Source of the DNA: Thiofaba sp039822285
GTDB taxonomy: Bacteria > Pseudomonadota > Gammaproteobacteria > Halothiobacillales > Halothiobacillaceae
Direction of reading: 5' to 3'
Length of the DNA: 64,000 nt
Assembly (NCBI RefSeq): GCF_039822285.1
Contig: NZ_JBAJEY010000001.1
Span: 1 to 64,000, forward strand
The number at the start of each line of letters is the position of its first letter. The first letter of the stretch is position 1. A model generated the notes under the pieces. It was given only the letters and a program-made list of their open reading frames with translations, had not been told where the DNA came from and made no database searches. Shown in pieces: positions 58,643 through 64,000 of the stretch. Position numbers and translations under genes: made by a program.

Positions 58643-58861
58643 ATGTGCACGATCAACCACCTACCACCCGAACGGATGACGCCGGAGCAGCGCCGGCAAG
58701 AGGTCGCGTCCTTGCTGGCGCGCGGCCTCGTCCGACTGCGCGACGCCGCGGTCGCGCAGTCCGCAGGTCACCCCACGGAGAGCGAGTTTGAGCTTGGCTT
58801 CTCCGGCCACCAGCGCCTTCATAGCCACCCCGTCAACAACACTTTGGAGGAGGCTCCATGA
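58643..58861 (+). CDS. Small conserved ORF ahead of DUF2924/recombinase
   Basis: A 72-aa ORF with the same plan as the one at 1651: an Ala/Leu helix (RRQEVASLLARGLVRLRDAA) then LGFSGHQRLHSHPVNN, ending in an ATGA overlap with DUF2924. Only this family is seen here; function unknown. ATG 58643 has a weak CAGGA upstream, and an internal ATG (codon 12) could also start it. Confidence 0.55.
   Translation: MCTINHLPPERMTPEQRRQEVASLLARGLVRLRDAAVAQSAGHPTESEFELGFSGHQRLHSHPVNNTLEEAP
58793..58822 (+). promoter_or_regulatory. Repeated 30-nt leader element, copy F
   Basis: CTTGGCTTC...CAGCGCCTTCAT (one base differs in the conserved tail), 35 nt before ATG 58858. Confidence 0.6.
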
Positions 58862-59351
58862 AGGCAAGCACCGTCCCACCCACCCCGCCGAGCGTCGTCG
58901 CCCGGATCGCCGGGCTCCCGGATCTCTCGATAGAGGAAATGAGGGCGCTTTGGCGAGAACTCTTCGGCAGCGACAACCCGACGCCCAATCGCCAGTTCAT
59001 GGAGCGGCGGATCGCGTACAAGCTGCAAGAGATCGAGTTCCGCAAGGTCGATCCCAGCCTCTTGGAGCGCAACAAGCGGCGCATCAAGGCCCTGGTGGAG
59101 ACCGGCAAGGCGCGCAAGCTCGATCGCGACATCCGGCTGATGCCCGGCACCGTGCTCACCCGGGAGTACCAGGGGATCGAGCACCGGGTGACGGTCGCCC
59201 AGGACGGACAGTATGAGTTCGAGGGCAGGCGCTACCCGAGCCTGTCCATGATCGCCCGCGAGATCACCGGCACCCGCTGGTCCGGGCCGCTCTTCTTCGG
59301 CGTGAAGGCACCGGCCAAGGCGAAGAATCCGAAGAAGCAGGGAGGTCGGCG

Positions 59352-59355
<4 letters not shown>
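58858..59355 (+). CDS. DUF2924 domain protein
   Basis: A 165-aa paralogue of the protein at 1842, with the same GTVLTREYQGIEHRVTVAQDGQYEFEGRRYPSLSMIAREITGTRWSGPLFF block and a Lys-rich tail. SD GGAGGAGG. ATGA overlap on both sides. Second member of the right recombinase module. Confidence 0.85.
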
Positions 59356-60706
<1,351 letters not shown>

Positions 60707-60710
<4 letters not shown>

Positions 60711-61138
60711 ATGAAATCTTGATCGACAAGACCGGTCAGCCAGAGGTGATCACCGCGAGCGACGGCAGCCTTACCATCGCTGTGCCGATCCGGATCAAGC
60801 GCCGCGGCAGCCGCAAGGCCGTGGCCCTTCCGGACGGCAGCGCTGTCCAGCCCCGTCCCTGGGATGACACGCCGACGCCGATCCAGCTCGCGCTCGCCCG
60901 CGGCCACCGCTGGCTGGCGATGGTGGAGTCCGGCGAGGCGCGCACGCTATCCGAGGTGGCCGAGCGCGAGGGGATGGATCGGGCCTATGTGAGTCGGATG
61001 GTGAACCTCACCACCCTGGCGCCGGACATCGTCGCCGCCATCCTCGACGAGACCCTGCCGCCAGAGGTGACGCTGTTCGATCTGGCGTCGGGGACGCCGT
61101 TGTTGTGGGAGGAGCAGCGGCGAAGAATCCAAGCCTGA
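60707..61138 (+). CDS. HTH-like recombinase-associated protein
   Basis: A 143-aa paralogue of the two proteins at 3667 and 4035, with the ParB-like HTH (TLSEVAEREGMDRAYVSRMVNLTTLAPDIVAAIL). It overlaps the recombinase by ATGA. The right-hand module has only one such protein, the left has two. Confidence 0.75.
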
Positions 61139-61199
61139 TCTCGCGGATCCCCGATTCCCCGCCCCGGGTTGGGAGGGTGGCCGATTTCCCGTCCGAGTG

Positions 61200-61237
61200 T
61201 TGCGTCGTCGCATAGATGTGTTATCATGCAACTATGC
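61200..61237 (+). promoter_or_regulatory. ArsR promoter with overlapping inverted-repeat operator
   Basis: -35 TTGCGT (61200-61205) and -10 TATCAT (61222-61227), spaced 16 bp. An inverted repeat, GCATAG (61210-61215) and CTATGC (61232-61237), brackets the -10. The predicted transcription start falls at or near ATG 61234, which implies a leaderless mRNA. Confidence 0.6.
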
Positions 61238-61638
61238 ATACGATCAACGTACAACCACACGAAATCTTTCAGGCCCTCGCCGACCCGACGAGGATCCGTA
61301 TCGTCCGCCTGCTGGCCGAGACCGGCGAGGAGGCCTGCCTCTGCGAACTGGTGGACAGCCTGCTTGAGCCCCAGTACAAGCTGTCGCGCCATGTAAAGAT
61401 TCTGCGTCAGGCTGGGCTGCTGTCCGCAGAGAAAGATGGGCGCTGGGTCTATCACCGCCTCGTGCGCGGCGTGCCTTACCTGGAATTGGCCTACGACATG
61501 CTGCGGGCGCTGCCCGACGTCGGCGGGCTCTTTGCCCAGGACTTGCACCGTTTTCGCGAGCGGATGTGTTTACGGGAAGGCGGGCGCTGTCGTATCGGCA
61601 TCCAGACCGCATCGCTTGCGGCGGTGGAGGGCGAGTGA
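61234..61638 (+). CDS. ArsR/SmtB-family metal-responsive repressor
   Basis: A 134-aa protein from ATG 61234. The winged-helix is FQALADPTRIRIVRLLAETGEEACLCELVDSLLEPQYKLSRHVKILRQAGLLSAEKDGRWVYHRL, and the CLC motif in the recognition helix and a C-terminal Cys pair (MCLREGGRC) are metal-ligand candidates. Metal binding would release the operator that overlaps its promoter. It shares an A with the start of the ATPase gene. Confidence 0.9.
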   Translation: MHTINVQPHEIFQALADPTRIRIVRLLAETGEEACLCELVDSLLEPQYKLSRHVKILRQAGLLSAEKDGRWVYHRLVRGVPYLELAYDMLRALPDVGGLFAQDLHRFRERMCLREGGRCRIGIQTASLAAVEGE

Positions 61639-63545
61639 TGGGCTGCGCCTGCGCCGCCGAGGCCCCGGTGGTCATGCCGCGACCCTGGCGCAACGCCAAG
61701 GTCGTCACCTCCGTATGCTCCGGGCTGTTGCTGCTCACCGGCTTCGTCGGCGGCTATCTCGGCCTGCCCGCCGGGTTCCAGGCAATTCTCTATATCGCCG
61801 CCGTACTCGTCGGCGGCTACTATTTCGGCCGCGAGGCGCTGGAGGAACTGGTCAAGGAGCGCGAGATCGGCATTGAGCTCCTCATGTCCACCGCCGCCAT
61901 CGTCGCCGGGGTCATGGGGCAGTGGGCGGAGGCCGCGACGCTTGTGTTTCTCTACTCGATCTCCGAGGCGGCGGAAGGCTACACGGCGGAGCGCGCCCGG
62001 CACGCGATCCGCGCCCTCATGGACTTGGCCCCGAAGACCGCGCTCGTGCGGCGCGGAGACGAGGAGATACGGATCCCGGTCGAGCAGATCCGGGTGGGCG
62101 ATGTCTTCATCGTGCTGCCGGGCGAGTCGGTCGCCACTGACGGCGAGGTGGTCGACGGTCATTCCAGCGTGAACCAGGCGCCGGTGACCGGCGAATCCGT
62201 GCCGGTCGAGAAACTGCCGGGCAGCCAGGTGTTCGCCGCCACCCTCAACGGCGAGGGCGCGCTCACGGTGCGTGCCGCCAAGACCTTCGCCGACAACACC
62301 CTCTCGCGCATCATCCATCTGGTGGAAGCCGCGCAGGCGAGCAAGGGCCGCAGTCAACGCTTCATCGAGCGCTTCGGCAAGCGCTACAGCCCCTCCGTCC
62401 TGGGCGTGGGCATCCTCATCGGCCTTTTGCCGCCGCTGTTCGGCCTGCCTTGGGAGGACTGGCTCACCCGCGCCACCGTGTTCATCGTCGCCGCCGCCCC
62501 TTGCGCCCTGGTGATCTCCGTCCCCATCACGCTGGTCGCCGCCATCGGCACCGCCGGCCGCAACGGCCTGTTGATCAAGGGCGGCGTGCATCTGGAGAAC
62601 CTGGCCAAGGTGCGGGTGGTGGCCCTGGACAAGACCGGCACGCTCACCCTGGGCCGGCCGCAGGTCACGGATGTGATCCCGCTGGACGGGCAAAGCGAAC
62701 GCGAGGTACTGGCCGCGGCCGCCGCCCTCGAACTGCGCTCGCAGCACCCCCTGGCGCAGGCCGTGCTGGAGCGGGCCAAGAGCGAGGGCATCGCGGTCAA
62801 CCCGGCCCAAGATTTCCTGTCCCTCACCGGCGCGGGCGCCCGCGGCCGGATCGAAGGCGTCGACCACTATGTAGGAAACCCACGGCTCTTCGAGGGGCTG
62901 GGCGTTCCGGTGGCCGCCGCGATGCCCCGCATCGAAGCCTTGCAGCGGGAAGGCAAGACCGTGGTGCTGGTCGGCACCGATCGAGCCCTCGACGGCCTGA
63001 TCGCCATCGCCGATCCGCTGCGGCCGGAGGCGGTCCGGGCCGTCGCCGAGCTCAAGCGCGCCGGCATCGAGCGGGTGGTCATGCTGACCGGCGACAATCC
63101 CTTGGCGGCGGAAGCGATCGCCAGGCAGGTGGGTGTGGACGAGGTGTTCGCCGAGCTTTCCCCGGAGGGCAAGACGCGCAAGGTCGCCGAGCTGGAGGCG
63201 CGCCACGGCAAGGTGGTGATGGTCGGCGATGGCGTGAACGACGCGCCCGCACTGGCGGCGGCCCACGTCGGCGTCGCCATGGGCGCGGCGGGCACCGACG
63301 TCGCGCTGGAGACGGCGGACGTGGCGCTGATGAGCGACAACCTCGCGCGGCTGCCCTATCTGATTTCCTTCAGCCGCCGAACCTGGCAGGTGATCCGGCA
63401 GAACCTCGCCCTGTCCGCGGTGGTGATCGGCGGCCTGATCGCGGGCGCGGTGGGCGGCTATTTCACCCTGCCGATCGCGGTGCTGGCGCACGAGATCAGC
63501 GAGTTCGTGGTGATCGGAAGCGGCCTGCGCATGCTGCGCCGCTGA
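61638..63545 (+). CDS. Heavy-metal P1B-type ATPase (Cd/Zn/Co-type)
   Basis: A 635-aa cation pump from ATG 61638. Phosphorylation motif DKTGT, TGES, the CPx motif as APC (AAPCALV) in the membrane helix, GDGVND, and an N-terminal CACAAEAP metal-binding stretch are visible. At least six membrane segments. There is no N-terminal HMA domain, so the pump is shorter than full-length CadA/ZntA types. It expels divalent metal to the periplasm. Co-transcribed with the ArsR gene and regulated by it. Confidence 0.92.
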   Translation: MGCACAAEAPVVMPRPWRNAKVVTSVCSGLLLLTGFVGGYLGLPAGFQAILYIAAVLVGGYYFGREALEELVKEREIGIELLMSTAAIVAGVMGQWAEAATLVFLYSISEAAEGYTAERARHAIRALMDLAPKTALVRRGDEEIRIPVEQIRVGDVFIVLPGESVATDGEVVDGHSSVNQAPVTGESVPVEKLPGSQVFAATLNGEGALTVRAAKTFADNTLSRIIHLVEAAQASKGRSQRFIERFGKRYSPSVLGVGILIGLLPPLFGLPWEDWLTRATVFIVAAAPCALVISVPITLVAAIGTAGRNGLLIKGGVHLENLAKVRVVALDKTGTLTLGRPQVTDVIPLDGQSEREVLAAAAALELRSQHPLAQAVLERAKSEGIAVNPAQDFLSLTGAGARGRIEGVDHYVGNPRLFEGLGVPVAAAMPRIEALQREGKTVVLVGTDRALDGLIAIADPLRPEAVRAVAELKRAGIERVVMLTGDNPLAAEAIARQVGVDEVFAELSPEGKTRKVAELEARHGKVVMVGDGVNDAPALAAAHVGVAMGAAGTDVALETADVALMSDNLARLPYLISFSRRTWQVIRQNLALSAVVIGGLIAGAVGGYFTLPIAVLAHEISEFVVIGSGLRMLRR

Positions 63546-63574
63546 ACAGCAATTCCAACCCAAGGAGCGTTGTC

Positions 63575-63967
63575 ATGGATATCAAGTACGGTTTCGGCAA
63601 GACGGTGGAGCTGACCTTCGATCAAGCGATCGAGCGCGTCACCCAGGCCCTGCAGGCCGAAGGCTTCGGCGTGCTGGCCGACATCGACGTCGCCGGCGCG
63701 ATGAAGAAAAAGCTCAACCAGGACATGCCGCCCTACCGAATTCTCGGCGCATGCAATCCGCCGCTCGCGCATCGGGCCCTGACGGTGGAGCCGTCCATCG
63801 GGCTGCTCCTGCCCTGCAACGTGGTGGTGCGCCAGGATGATGCAGGCAAGGTGCATGTCGAGTTCATGGACCCCAACGCCGTGCTGGACCTGGTCGGCAA
63901 ACCGGATATCACTCAGCTGGCCGGTGAGGTGAGGCAGCGGCTGCAGCGGGTGATGCAGGCGCTGTAG
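63575..63967 (+). CDS. DUF302 protein
   Basis: A 130-aa protein with AAGGAG ahead of ATG 63575. The pattern (GFGKTVELTFDQAIERVTQALQAEGFGVLADIDVAGAMKKKLNQDMPPYRILGACNPPLAHRAL) is DUF302, commonly found in metal-resistance operons. It may bind or sequester metal or a metal-bound small molecule; not established. It follows the ATPase by 29 bp. Confidence 0.85.
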   Translation: MDIKYGFGKTVELTFDQAIERVTQALQAEGFGVLADIDVAGAMKKKLNQDMPPYRILGACNPPLAHRALTVEPSIGLLLPCNVVVRQDDAGKVHVEFMDPNAVLDLVGKPDITQLAGEVRQRLQRVMQAL

Positions 63968-63998
63968 CCCCGGGCGAAAAGCGTCTTTCAGCCCGGGG
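63968..63998 (+). terminator. GC-rich hairpin after metal operon
   Basis: CCCCGGGC (63968-63975) pairs with GCCCGGGG (63991-63998). An inner GAAA/TTTC also pairs. No T-run is visible within the window, which ends two bases later. Confidence 0.55.
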
Positions 63999-64000
63999 CG

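Overview
The window is high-G+C DNA with Shine-Dalgarno starts and dense ATGA/TGATG gene overlaps. Its gene content is that of a proteobacterial accessory region. A betaproteobacterium (Burkholderiales or Rhodocyclales-like) is my guess from the families present, but the sequence alone does not fix the taxon. Nearly all of it is mobile DNA: a lambda-like siphovirus prophage on the minus strand (about 58.4 kb down to 14.6 kb), bracketed by two paralogous large-serine-recombinase modules and loaded with defence and moron genes.

Left flank (1-4.6 kb): two unrecognised genes, then a recombinase module on the plus strand: small ORF, DUF2924, serine recombinase and two HTH-like proteins, closed by a terminator at 4533. 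Next comes a defence block (4.6-14.6 kb): IS481 debris, a small broken minus-strand gene, a type II restriction-modification system with a small RHH-like protein, two adjacent IS5-family elements, and a two-gene SIR2-APAZ/short-Argonaute (SPARSA-type) system whose first start codon lies 15 bp from an IS end.

Prophage, read right to left on the minus strand: an HTH-ImmA regulator with a PIN protein and two unrecognised genes (58.4-54.6 kb). Early and replication genes follow (54.4-45.6 kb): HTH excisionase-like protein, RecA-like ATPase, probable ssDNA-binding protein, DEAD/DEAH helicase, PD-(D/E)XK nuclease, Toprim primase-helicase, an iteron-like repeat cluster, and a RuvC-like resolvase. 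Two tandem ParB-methyltransferase fusions come next. The lambda-type head genes run 40.9-30.4 kb (Nu1-like terminase small subunit, GpA-like large subunit, gpW, portal, S49 protease, decoration protein, major capsid, joining and terminator proteins). The tail genes run 30.1-16 kb and include a -1 programmed frameshift in the tail assembly chaperone. Lysis genes end at 14.6 kb.

Plus-strand insertions interrupt the prophage operon: a quartet of small genes at 41.0-42.6 kb, a WYL regulator/cupin pair between portal and protease, and a VapBC-type toxin-antitoxin plus an unrecognised 468-aa protein in the tail operon. To the right lie the second recombinase module (58.6-61.1 kb) and a heavy-metal resistance operon (ArsR-type repressor, Cd/Zn-type P-ATPase, DUF302 protein).

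The most notable unexplained signal is a 30-nt element occurring six times, each 29-36 nt upstream of a start codon. Its copies lie in both recombinase modules and in front of all four plus-strand genes of the prophage quartet. Other leads are the four-gene cassette at 54.6-58.4 kb, the orphan 468-aa gene, a family of intergenic hairpins, and an inverted-repeat cluster that may be the phage replication origin.
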